64,000 nt of DNA from Nyssa sinensis (lineage: Eukaryota > Streptophyta > Magnoliopsida > Cornales > Nyssaceae), in the NCBI GenBank assembly GCA_008638375.1, contig CM018031.1, positions 62,207,688 through 62,271,687 of the forward strand, read 5' to 3'. Every line of letters begins with the position of its first letter. Position 1 is the first letter of the stretch. A program made the translations under genes and the position numbers. Of this stretch, positions 12,501 through 25,800 are shown in pieces. The notes under the pieces were generated by a model, which saw nothing but the letters and a program-made list of their open reading frames with translations, was not told where the DNA came from and made no database searches.

Positions 12501-15500
12501 ACCCTCCTCCTTAGATTATCCATTGTTAAAATAGAACCCTATGCCGCCGACCATGCAAAAAATGCAGCATTAGTAGGGCTTTTAGACTTCCAAACCGACC
12601 TCCGTTGAAAGGATTTGTCCTCATTCACCAACCTCTTGTAGAATGAATGAACCGTGAACTTGCCCCCACTATTCACTCTCCATTGAATCTCATCCACCCT
12701 TCCCTCCCCCATATGAACTTTGCTTAACAAGGCCAACAACTCATCCATCTCCCCCAACTCCCAATCAAAAAAAAAAAAAAAATCATTCTAAAACAAGACT
12801 CCGAATCTTTTTTTTTTTTTCCTCTCACTATGGTTAAATAATCTGCTGCTTTGACCTTTGTCTTCCGCAAGGTTGTAAAGATTTGGAAACCTCACTCTTA
12901 AAGGTCCCTCCTGCTCATGCCAATAATCTTCCCAAAACTTAACATGAGAGACCTCACCAACATCAAATCAAACACATTGGAGAAAGCTTTCTTTTCCCCT
13001 TTGAATTGCCTTTCATATCCCACACCCATGGGCTTCTATCGAGGCTTTTGCAAACCATCCCCCTTCCTCACATCCACTTTGTGGCTACCATATCCTTCCA
13101 AAGAGAATGGTCCTCCACTGCAAACTGCCATATCCACTTCCCCAAAAGCAATTGATTAAATGCCTTCAACTCTTCGAATCCCAAACCTCCTTCGCCAAAG
13201 AAAGTTTAACCTTCTCCCAATTGACTAAATGAATTCTTCTTTCTTCCTCCTTTCGCCCCATAGGAAATCTCTCTGAAGCTTCTGCAGTTTCTTCCTAATT
13301 GAAGTATAATAAGTAGGAAGGTTTGACAGCGTACTCTTGATGAGATTAACTCTTCTCCCTTTGGAAAGATATTTAGGGGCTGCTTGGATAATGATTCAGA
13401 TATAATTTTTGTAAAATTATTTTTGAAAATTTTGTAATTAATGTTTTAAAAACTGTGAAAATGCATTTGAATATGATAATCTAAATTATAAAAAATTAAA
13501 ATTAATATCTTACCAAACGCGTATTCTACATTTTAAAATTAAAAATCTGTGTTTGAAAATTTAAACAAACATAGCCTTACTCTTCCACTCCGCTAGCCTC
13601 CTTTGGAATCTTTCAATGACCGCATCCCATAGTTCTGTTGATCTCACTAATGCACCCCAATGGCAAACCAAGTACTTCGAAGGGCAGTGGCAGACTCAGA
13701 GGTTCTGCTGGGGGGGGGGGGGGAGGGGGGCAAAAATATATATAGTAGGGTTGTCATAGAAATATCAAATTTTGGGGGAAATTTCTAAATTATAATAAAA
13801 TTTTAGTAAAAGGATCCCTTGTATAAGTGCATGTGTGTGTGCCCTATAGAAGTGATATATATATAAATATGTATATATACATGCGTGCATGCTGAGAGTG
13901 CTTATAGGCACTTGTATATGCCTATACGTAGATGCATGTGTATGTATCGAGTATCTATGACCAAGTTGATAATCTAATCAGCAAATTGTCTAGCAAGCAG
14001 TCTGTCACATACTGATTTTTATTTGATTTCAATATTTCTTTTACCATTGACTTCTGATTCTGTATATGTGGAATACAATGAATGACACACTGGTTCTCCT
14101 GCCATCCTCATTTATTGTAATACCCTTTAATCACATCTATAGATTCTCAAGATAGAATTCTGCATTCCCAAGGATGGAATAATTATGACCATAATTATTT
14201 CAAAGGATTCCCAAAGATCTTCAAATTGTATTTTCATCATATTTGCTGCTTTAGAAAGTAACTTAATCTTTATGATAATTCAATTCTGAAAAGTAAGACT
14301 TCCAAAATTTGAATTAATTCAGGCATCTATGATTCTGTTATCCTATGCTTTTGGATGCTTGTATTAACACATGTAAATCATATGTTTTGGCAAGAGATCA
14401 GGGGACAGCACGTTTGATGTTCAATTCATTTGGCTCTTCATTATGGATGATGCCATTTTCAAAGTATTGTAGGACAGATAATGTATATTGGAAACTTTTC
14501 TCTGACGGGAACAAAAAGGGTCATCAAGCATACCGGTGCGATGGACATGAATATCAGTCAAACTATTCTGGTTGGCCAACAAATATAGTCAACATTGAAA
14601 TTCCTTCAATGCAGGGTATGATTTTAGAGCCATTGCATATTTTGTGGCAATAATGTTTTAATTATACTCATACGCTCCACCTATCCAAAAAAAAAGAACT
14701 CAGGCTCCATTTATTGTCTTATATTAGCAGGAGTTGATGCTTATCCATCAATTTTAGAATTAGCGCAAAGCAACATGTCTAACATGGAGTGCAGATTGCC
14801 AACTCAGTTATCCTTTTCTGCTCGTGAAATATCAGATGGGACCTTTTTCAAAGCAATAGAGGATTATGATCCTGATAGTAAAAGGCTCTTGTACCAATTG
14901 TACAAGTGAGTACTACTCTGCAGTGTATAATGTTTCTTTCCTTATGCAAACTTTATAAATAGAATGCAATAACAAGATAATGCATCTGTTTTTTTTTTTG
15001 GGGGCTGGGGGGTTGCAACTGAATCCACTTGGTGTTGAACTGAATTTTTATTAACATTCAAGAACTCCAGTTTTTTTTCTTTCTTTCTTTCTTTTTTCTC
15101 CCGAAACACAAAATGATGTATTCTATAATTTTATTCCCTCCGTCCAAATTTGAGAGTTTCCTTTCCTTTTTGGGATGTCTCAAAATAGGAGTCTAATTTG
15201 AAAAGCCAATGTACTTTGTATTGTAAAATTTTCACATTATCCTTTTCTCTCAATTTTATGTGAATGGTTTAACTTTTAATCAATATAAAAGGAGGTTAGT
15301 TTTGTAAATTTATACTTCTCGCTCAAGTATGAAAGCATTAAATGCTTTGCCCCCTTATAAGTTCGATTCCCTGAAAGGGACTCTTCTTATGGGACAGAGG
15401 TAGTATTAAATATACCACTTGAAATTTAGTCACCTACGTCTGTCCATGTCCCTTGCTCAAGTCTCATTTAATGGTGTAACATTTTCGAAAATCTTATTCT

Positions 15501-15539
15501 ACGAGATGTATATGTACATGTTTGTCCACTGTTACATTC

Positions 15540-15584
<45 letters not shown>

Positions 15585-18500
15585 ATGCACATGTTTGTCC
15601 ACTGTTACATTCATAATCAGTGACTGCTTCTCTACACAGCCTAAACCATAGTGGACTAACAGCTTTGTTTGTAATTTAAGACCTTTTATTCCTTCTTGCT
15701 TAAATTTCTTGAAAGTTTTGAATTGAGTGGTGTCAATTCCCATTAAACTTTCCCACTGTGTTTGTAATGATATATAATTCAGGTCATATCATGGTGATTC
15801 AGTTCTAAATCCACTCACACCCTGGGACAGACCACCTCTAAAGAACATCTTTTGTATATATGGAATAGATTCAAAAACCGAGGTATGTCTGTGTTCTACT
15901 GAATATTTCCTCCCAATTGCCTTGATTGAACCAATAATAGATATTTGTGGGTTTCATTTCTTTTAACTGCTATTTTGGTTTAAGATTACATAAATTTGGA
16001 ACCATTACTCTTTGTGTGCTTTCATGAAAGTGTGTTTTTCATTCTGAAACTTATTGCCACACACACGCGCACATATTTTCCATCGGTATAAATGATGCGC
16101 ATTGTAATTCTAGCCAATATTAACTAACATAAGTTCATTCACTTATTTTTTTTCTAATGTATAATTACAAAATTATACTCTTTAAGATGCAATCCTTGGA
16201 CTGTAGTTGTCATTCCAATCAAGTGTTTGGATAGGACAGGAAGTTTGTTTTATGAACAACATTGACTCCAATTTTAGTGTAATTATAATTTTTGACAAAA
16301 GTTTCTTTTTGTAATCAGGCTACACAACCTACTTGTTCTGGGTACGTCAGTCTCGGAGAATAAGATTCCCTATTAACAATTGTGCATACCAAATGTGGGA
16401 ATTGGGTAGAACAGGAATGGGATTCCCATTCCATCCCTCCTCTCTTGCCAACCAAATGTAGCCTAACTTGATTACCTTTTGGACCTAATCTGCTTGGTTC
16501 TGCTGTCTCACACTTTCACCTAATTTCCTATGGAATTCTGTTCAGGAAAAGTTGTTAAGAGTGGTTGTTTTTGCTATATGTTAAATTTTAAAAAATCATG
16601 CACATGGAATGTAGTTTTAGGGTGAAGAAATGGGAATGTAATAAAGATTGGGGGTCATGACTCGGGAGATGTTAGAAAGTGAGCAATTTCATTACCTAGG
16701 TTCAATTATTCATAAGGAAGGAGAGATTGGGGATGATGTCTCTCGTAGAATTAAATTAGGATGAAAGTAGAGGAGTGTTTTGGGTGTATTGTGTGATTGA
16801 TGAACACACATAAAAGGAAAAGGAAAAGGAAAATTTTATAAAGCAATTATTAGACCAGCTATTTTTTTTTTATCGGTAAAAAGTACTTTCGTATATAAGG
16901 AGCCCGAGGAGGGCTTTCCCATAATTACAAAAGAAAAGGACTAGCTACATTAAAGCCTAAGGTCCCCCAAAAAATCTATGAGCTTTTCAAAATAAACAAG
17001 GTATTCTTCTTTAATCCAAAAATACAAAGATTTCAAAAAAGTATCTTTTATCCTCCATGGGGGTGCTTCCACCCCAGCAAAAACCCTTCTATTTCTCTCC
17101 ATCCATAAACACCACCTAAGACATATGGGGGCCATGTTCCAAGCGATTCTCAATTCCTTTCTAATCCTATTGTACTTCCAACACAAAAAAGGAGCTTCAC
17201 TAGAGCCGATATGACCCATGAACAACCAAAAATAGTGAAAAGAAAATTCCATACATCTGAAGCAACCTTGCAGTGAAGAAGAAGATGGTCCACCTGTCTC
17301 TTCGTCTTCTTTGCACAAAAGACACCTACTCGGGATAGAATACCCCCTTCTTCTGAGGTAGTCTGTCGACAAGATCGCTCCCCAAGCAACCTCCCAAGCA
17401 AAAAAAGCTGTTTTTGGAGGCACTCTTGAATTCCAAATCAATTTTCAAGGGAATGATAAATCTTTCCCATCAACTATCTTTCTATAATAAGAGCAAACCG
17501 TAAAGTTTCCATCACCATTTCCCACCCATTTCATGATGTCCCTCCCTCCATTTCCCAAAACCACTTTGCTTAGGACTCTCATCAAATCTTTTGCCTCCCC
17601 TATTTCCCAGTCAAAAAAAGCCCTTCTGAATTGAGGGCTCCAAACCCCCCCCCCCCCAACACCCCCCCCTCCTCATAACTTCTATGCAATCTGCTACAAC
17701 GCAGTCCCTGTCCACAACTATGCTGAACAGATTCGGAAATCGCACTCTCAGGACACCCTCCTCTTGCCATTTGTCCTTCCAGAACTTCACTCTAGACCCA
17801 TCCCCAATGCCAAACTTCACACACGAAGAGAAATCCTCCTTGCCACCTCTAATGGCTTTCCACACCCTGCAACCATAGGGCTCACCTACTTCCTTGGAGA
17901 ACCAACCCCCTTCCTCGCTACCATACTTGGCGGCAATCACCGCCTGCCAAAGAGTTTTATCTTCTGAAGCAAATTTCCAAAACCATTTTCCTAGTAATGC
18001 TTTGTTGAACAGTTGCAAGTCTTTTATCCCCCAAGCCCCCCCACTGAAAGGGGCTTTCACTTTATCCCAACTTACTAGATGGATCTTTTTTCCTTCTTCC
18101 TTGCCGCCCAATAGAAAATCTCTCTGAATCTTCTCAAGCTTTCTCCGAACTGAAACTGGCATCCAGAAAAGCGACATGTAGTAAGTAGGGAGATTTTCCA
18201 ACGTGCTTCTGATAAGCGTGATCCTCCCCCCCTTTCAAAAGGTGATGTTTTTTCCACCTTGCCAATCTCTTCTTGAACTTCTCAATGACTGCGTCCCAAT
18301 TTCTAGCCGATCTGGACAATGCTCTCAAAGGAAAACCAAGATACTTTGTCGGCAACGTACCTACCTTGAAACCCATTCCCCAAGCCATCTCCTCCACTCC
18401 TTTAACCTCTCCTATAGGAATGATCTTTGACTTCCTACTATTAACTCGCAGTCCCAACAACGTCTCAAAGCATATCAAAATGCTTCACAGGGTATAGAGA

Positions 18501-21500
18501 TGCGATTCCCTAGCCTCACAAAATACAATGGTGTCATCAGCGAAGAATAGGTGAGAGATCTCCACCCTCTCCCCTTCTTCTCTTTCTAAAACAAGCCCTC
18601 TAAGCATGCCCCTGACCCTCGCCCTGTCTAGCAATTTGCTCAAAACCTCCATAACAATCACGAATAGAAGGGGGGAAAGAGGATCCCCCTGCTTTAATCC
18701 CCTGGACTATTAACTGTTCTAGTGAGAAAGAGTGACATGATACATATTGAGGGTAATGTTGGGGATGGGTTAAACTAAAATTAACATTGGTCGAAGTAAC
18801 AAGGAAAGATATGATGGCTTGTGGTGTAACTAAATCTATGACCCTAGTATAAGTGGAATGGTGGAACAAGATTCATATAGCATATACCAAATAGTTGGGA
18901 TAAAGGCTTGGTTGAGTTAAGTAATTCAAAAATGTACATGTTATTATGTATTGCTTCACTAGGTTTTGTGCTTTTGCTATTGTTACTATAAATATCTTTT
19001 ATTTTCTTTGTCGATTTCGTGTCATAAAAAAGATCTTTTGTTTTCTTTGTGCATTATTCTTAATCAGTATCTTTATCTTTGGAATGACATGGACCTTTCA
19101 TGAGGTTTTTCAAAACTGTAGGGACCACCATTTTAGCTTTGCTAAAAATTATCACGTGCCTCTCTTCTATAAGTTTATCGTCAAAAAGGGGTTAAATGAC
19201 TCATACCCTCAAGTTGGCAGGAATTATTCTAAACCAAATAAATTTGTATGAATTAATAAAAATCCTTTCATCTATTTTATAATCGAAGGATTATAAAGAA
19301 TTGAAAAAGAGTGGGACAGAATAAAGTGCTAGCTAGCATTAGCATTTTATAGTTAGAAAGTCAAAGAAGGGAAAATGTTCCTATTGAAATGTTAGTGATT
19401 TCATTACATTCCATTGCTATATTTGACCATGAACCATAGGACGATAGGAATTTGAATCGTGAGAAGAGGTCTATGCAATTGTCAAAAACCTCATGGAGGT
19501 TGAGTTTAAATTTCCCTTTATTATTTTATTCATTCTTACAGGCTGATATTTTAATTCAGTTTTGAAGATTTTTTTTACATCTTGGGGTTTGTAGGTTCCT
19601 GTTCTACATTCAGCTAGTAACTATATTGAGATGAATGATTGCTTTGATACCTTGTCAATTGGTAAAACAGGTTGGTTACTATTTTGCACCAAGTGGCAAG
19701 CCTTACCCTGACAACTGGATCATAACTGATGTCATATATGAGATTGAAGGATCTTTGTACTCCAGGTAACTGTGATCCACCTGATTAGTGATCATATTGG
19801 ATATTGATGGATACTGTACTTGGAAAATACTTATTACACAAGCTATATCACATTTAGTTATTTCTCCTGGACTTGGTGGTTGTTAGAAGTTTTTACTTGT
19901 ATTGAATGTTACAATGTTTTCAATAAGCAACAACTAGGTTCTGTTGCGATTAGTAAGAAGAAATGCTGATTACTAACTGCAGTGCACCAATAATTGATGA
20001 TGATGCTGCTTTGCCAATAAATGTTGATTGCACAGTGATCATTAGTGATTATTTATGTTTTGGATCAGAGATTCAACATTATATGCTTGATTGGTTTGGA
20101 CAATCTTGGTTTCAGAGAGCATGTTGGGCTGCATGTAATTATAATGTAAATATTTTATTTCCAGTGCTCCTGATCTTCCTGGGCAAGTGGCATTGGTGCC
20201 CCTTATCATGTATTTACCAGTACAATCTTGTATGATAACTTCTAAAAACCTTACCTAAAAAAAACTTCCAGACAATAGGTGTTTATCTTGGTCGTCGTGT
20301 AAAATGTTACTGGAACAGATATTTCTTTGGCAAAACATTCCATCTAAAAATAACAGTCCCTGCATATCCTGTCAACACCAGAACTTCAGAACTAACTGTG
20401 CTGAGCCTAGCTCTCTCTAAGGAACCACCTCTCTGCAATTGTGCATAGCATGCGCTATAATCCTGTGCAGCATAGTGTTTAGATGAAATAATTGAATTAT
20501 GTTAACAGAAGTGCCTGGATGGGCCCGTGTCTTCCACTATATTTCCTTGCCCCCCCCCCCCCCCCCCACCCAACCACCCAACCAAAAAAAACAGTTTCAT
20601 AGTGGTTTGAGGGAGAATTTTCTTTTACGGATGAGGTTGGACAGAGTTATCCTATCCAGTACCTGTCATTGTCATTACTACACAAGATTCAGCACCTCGG
20701 TGTGTACTTTTAGTATGTTGAGGGGCTGTGCAAAATGGTTAATAATCAAGGGCTGCTATATTCATTTGAGAATCTTAAGGAAAAACTCCTCATAAAGATT
20801 ACCAAATAACGGCACGTAATGATCAGCTGAGCAGTCAAGAACTGCTGATATCTAATATTCAAGAATCTTATTATTACAACAATTCATAGACTCATGGGAA
20901 AACTTGGGAAATTCATATATAGAAGATAGGTCTATGTAGAGAACTCGTGAAAACAAGAAAATAAATGGAAAAAACACATTCCCATTTGTGATTAGGGAAG
21001 GGGTGGATTATCTATTAAGTCACATTTGTTTTTTTGATAAATACTATTTTATTCAAAAACCGCTCAAAAGGGGAAAGTGCCCACATACATGAAAAATTTA
21101 CATTGAGAAAAACAAAAGAAAAGAAGACCAATTCTCACACAATCCTCATATCGGACAAAAATCTTGTACTGAAACCATTGTAAAGGAAGAAGATTGAGTT
21201 ACCCAACAATACAAAGAGTGCACTATCATTGATTTGATGGTAGTTAAAGAACAATCAACCCCTTCAAAAATCTGCCGATTACGTTATTTCCAGTACACAC
21301 CACATCAAGTAAAGAGGAGCTGTATGCCACAATTTACCACCCTTCTTATGACACCAACACACCCACCATTGAAACAAAAAATCTAGAAGCTGATGCTGGC
21401 AACACCCAACGAACACCAAATAACTGAAGAAAAAAAATTCCACATCTCACGAACCAGCGGACAATGTAATAACAAATGACTAATTGTCTCCTCATTCAAC

Positions 21501-22851
21501 TTGAATATAGAACACCTATTCACCAAATAAAGACCTCGCTTCTGCAAATTATCAATTGTCAAAATCGAACCAAAAGAAGCTGTCCATACAAAGGAGCCTT
21601 TGTCTTCCAAAGACTCTTGTAAGGATAACACAAATTGCCCCTTGACGATAGAAACTCATAGTAAGATCTCACAGAGTAAAAGCAAGTAGTCGAAGGCTCT
21701 CAGAAAACAGTTTATGCTTCACCCAAATGAACTCTATATGTAGCTAATAACTCCATCATTGCAATCACCAACTCCACTTCCCAATCCTGGAAATGTCGAC
21801 GAAAAGAAGGCTTCCATACAACATTGCCAGATGAAAGAGAAAAAAATCCGTAACAGTAGCATCCAGACTTCCTGCAATCTGAAAAAAGAGATGGAAATTG
21901 AACTTGAAGTGCATCCTTATCACACCATTGATCCGCCCAAAATCAAATCCGATCACCAGTCCCAACCATGAACATAAGATGTTTAGCAAACAACTCCCAG
22001 CCCTTCCTGATACTCTTCCAAACCCCAGCTCCATAAGAATTGGTAACCTCCCTCGAAACCCATTCACACCATTCATAAGCATACTTACATTCCACCACCT
22101 TCCTCCACAAGAAATCCCTCTCCACAAAAAGACTCCACAACCACTTACCTAACAAAGCCTGATTAAACAACCACAATTTCTTAATCCCAAGACCTCCCAA
22201 ACTTATAGGACAACATATTTTCTCCCAACTAACCAAATGAATCTTCTCTTGTCACCAATTCCTGATTTAGTCACAATTTTGTGTACATAGACATGCTACA
22301 TCGTGGGTGATTTTGATGACTTGGGAAGATGGTACTTCCAAGTATGATTCTGAGCATCGAAGGAAAAATTTTCTTTGACAAAGAGGTAAAAAGAAATTGG
22401 GTGTTCCATGAGACACTGACAAAAAGAAGAAAAAACCAACAAACCAAACAAAAATTCCCTGTGAGTATCAGCTCTGCTTGTGCTAAAAAAATTATTCCTT
22501 CTTGTGCATGATACATTTTTTTTTTTTATAAGTTTCTTGCACATGATACATATAAGATGAACTTCTTGGGATGCCCAAAAGAAAAACTTTAGGAGTTAAA
22601 TTCTTCCAAAACGAATTTCACTGCAGTCAGATTAATTACAAATAACACAAGAGTTCCAATGCTAATATCTCCCATCATATGATAACTATCCGCAAGGCCT
22701 TATCCATTCTTTATGTGGTCGGAAATATGCATCTAGCCCTTTTGTTTTGGCTTCAAAGCATTCAATTTTAGATCTTGCCATCTCAATCCTGACCTTCAAG
22801 CTTATCTTCACCTCTTCTAGCACCCTCAGTTCATGCAAAGTGTGTGTGAAT

Positions 22852-22894
<43 letters not shown>

Positions 22895-25800
22895 AATATA
22901 TTAAAGACCAGTTATGGTCATGCTTGTAGGTAGCAGTCTGTTTACATTCTTAATGAGATGCTGTCGCTTTTACTTGAAATGTTTTAGACACAGAATTCTC
23001 ATATATATATATATATATGTTCTTGCCATTCTTGTAGATCAGGGAATCTGGTTGAGGGGAATCCTGGAGCAGCAAGTGGGGATGAGACGGTATGCTCAAA
23101 AAACTTTACAGGTCAATGGGTGGTTTATTGTTAGAATAATATTTCTTTGCTTCAGTTTTCAATTGTGAATACTTAATAGCATTTAACTAGAATCAATACA
23201 GAGGGGAATCTGTTTACAGGTACCATACCATTCCCTCTCTTGGTGCAAGAGTTGGCTGGGACCGAAAGTGAACATAACAAGGGCTCCTCAGGTATTCCTA
23301 GTTGGTGCAAATAATAATGTTTTATTTTTTAATTTCACAAGAATGTGAGGGTGTGCTCATGTCTTTAAATTCATATCTTCTGCATTTTGCATTAGTAGTT
23401 TCAAATTTTTACTCTGATAAAGTAGGCTCTTTAAATTTATATCTTCTCCATTTTGCATTACCTTTCATTATTGTGTTTCTTTATACCGAAATGATGTAAA
23501 TATTGCCTATTTCACCATATGTATCCTATGTTCATGGGTGAGAGGGTATTCTGCTCTCTAAATATCAACATTATTTATATCGTCAAGAAGGACCTGAGTA
23601 GTGCCAAAACCATTGTAGCATAGTGGTTAAAGTTCTTGCACGGGGATCTTAAGAAAGTAGGGAGCGGTGTTAGGGTTCAATTCTTATTGCTTATCATTGG
23701 GGGGTGGTGTTGGAGAAGAATGACTGAGCAGTTTCCTGTTCCCTGGGGCCCAGCATTTGCCTTAGCATTTTCTACACTAGATTATGCTTAAAGAATATCC
23801 TGAAACAGAAAAGTTGTTTTTGGTTATATTAGTGAACATGTAATGTACTCTATGTTGTTCTGTTTATGACCTTTTATTGAACACAATTAAATGGTTTGCT
23901 AGTACTTTTTTTTAATTAATGGCATTCTCAATCTGAACAAACCCTTTTCTCTGGTACAAGATGCATCAATTGTTTTTTAACTTCCTGTGGGCTGCATCCA
24001 TTACCAGCTCACGTGGGGGCAGTTTGCTACCCATGAGTGACCCTAGTTCCTTAACTTTAAATTTCAAACTAAAACATATGGTGATAATAATGCATCCATT
24101 ACCAGCTCACCTCACAAAATATATCTTAAAAAACTATTCAATATGCCAAATGGGACTGCATGGATGAACCAGCACAAATTATGGATGCCTCAACTCAGTA
24201 GGTAAGGAGTGATGGGTGACACCTTACTAGAGGCATGGTGGTCTTTATTATTGTCTAAGAATCAATCCAGGACAAGTTATTTTTTATCTTTCGGGTTCCC
24301 TCACACAGGACAATGTAGTTTTTCATGGGAAAAGGTTAGCCTAAAGCGAGTGTCCCACATTGATTCTTTATTGAAAACTTTCCATGCTTCATTTCTGTTG
24401 GTTCACAATCACATAGCATCATATCATGCCAATTGTCACGTCATACTTATGCCACATATACAGGGCTGGCGAGATCAAATCCTTAAACTGGATTGGGTCT
24501 ATTTTCATCTCATACCACCTTTACCCCAATTTTTGAAATTTCTTAGGTAATACCACTAGGGGCAGGGACTGAACAGGTTACTTATCAGGTCAAATGGCCA
24601 TCCATATCCACACATACTGGCCGCTGATGCATGTGTACAAGAACATTAGTGTGTGCCTGTGTGGCCTGGCATGTGGCATTCCAGGCTTTATCAATCCTCC
24701 CTGAAAAACCCCTCGGAACTTTCCAAACTAGAAAATTACAGCAATATAAAGTAAGACTACTAAAACATTAAAAACTTACATAAAAAAAGTGATTATGGTG
24801 ATCATGTCTAGGTAATTACTAATATAACTTACATAAAATAATGTTTGAATGCCAGTATTTTTGTGCCCATGCATTCACATGGGATGGGACCCACTAGCGG
24901 GCCCATGATGATGGGTCCCACTCCATGTAAGTGCATGGGCACCACATGGACACAATTACATGGGCCATGAATCATGGCTCAACTAACACTACTAAACTTA
25001 AGCGAAAAAGCCATGTTGTCTTCTCTTCGGTCCCTCTACTTGCTTAGTCGATAGAATGATTAATGGCTTCTGAGACCAAGGCGCATTATTTAGCCTACAG
25101 TTATCTTACAATCCCTTTTTAAGGCTCCATTCTCTAATAGGGAACTGCTTAACCTCTTTTCCGCACTTTTGTCAGAACGGATCTCCATAATATGATTAGT
25201 TGATTGATCAAGTTTTTCCCAACCTCAGCAATCTTTGATTTTAAAAATGAGTTTTTTCCCCATTTGGTGGCTATCTATTTGGTTTCTACTGAAGTATTCT
25301 CTAATCAGTCTGTACATTTTTTTTCCTTACCAATTAATCCTATATTTGAAAATAAGGGAGCACAAAGTTTACACCTCATGCATTTGGAAGCCCTATGCCT
25401 CACTTTGCACCTTTGCTGCATAAAACACTGATCAGCGGATAGATGTAATCATGTAGCATTTATATTCTAGAGGCCTCTTAATTACTTTGTTTCTTCATAA
25501 AATGAACTTATTTTGTTTCTTTTCTTTTTCATTCTATTGAAATTTTCAGTCAGAGCATGATGGATCTGACATACAAGTGCACCTGAATGTAGAACATCAT
25601 CGTGAAGAAGATATAATCCCCAACATGAAAAGGTCGCCAAGCGTTAAGTACATAACCTATTATGAAGATTCTGAAAGTATTCCAGGAAAGAGGACAGCAG
25701 TTTGGGAGCTTGATAAAGGTATGTGAGGTGTCTTTCCATGCTTATGAATTATGCAATCCTGTAAAACATTTGCTTCAAAGGATTACATGCTTAATAATTT

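Larger units (their letters stand above)
12017..13817 (-). mobile_element. 5'-truncated L1-type LINE (copy A) in PSAT1 intron 5
   Basis: The element is antisense to PSAT1. A T-run plus ATCAGTAAATAAGG at 12024 marks its 3' end. Minus-strand frames at 12115-12411 and 12539-12757 encode the plant LINE C-terminus: [28 protein letters not shown] (zf-RVT) and [18 protein letters not shown]. Frames are broken. The upstream part continues, degraded, to about 13683, where it meets a fragment of another repeat. CTTGTATAAGTGC occurs at 12003-12015 and 13818-13830 and is the likely target-site duplication. A 201-bp MITE sits inside at 13376-13576. Confidence 0.8.

Noticed and set aside
15468..15743. Frame with a long His-Thr repeat
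   Set aside because: It is only the translation of the (TG)20 microsatellite.
16950..18478. Three sizeable minus-strand open frames that could be taken as host genes
   Set aside because: They encode pieces of one LINE reverse transcriptase with frameshifts between them, not host proteins.
16862..18714. Target-site duplication for LINE B
   Set aside because: Short matches near the edges are not better than expected by chance; no duplication is claimed.
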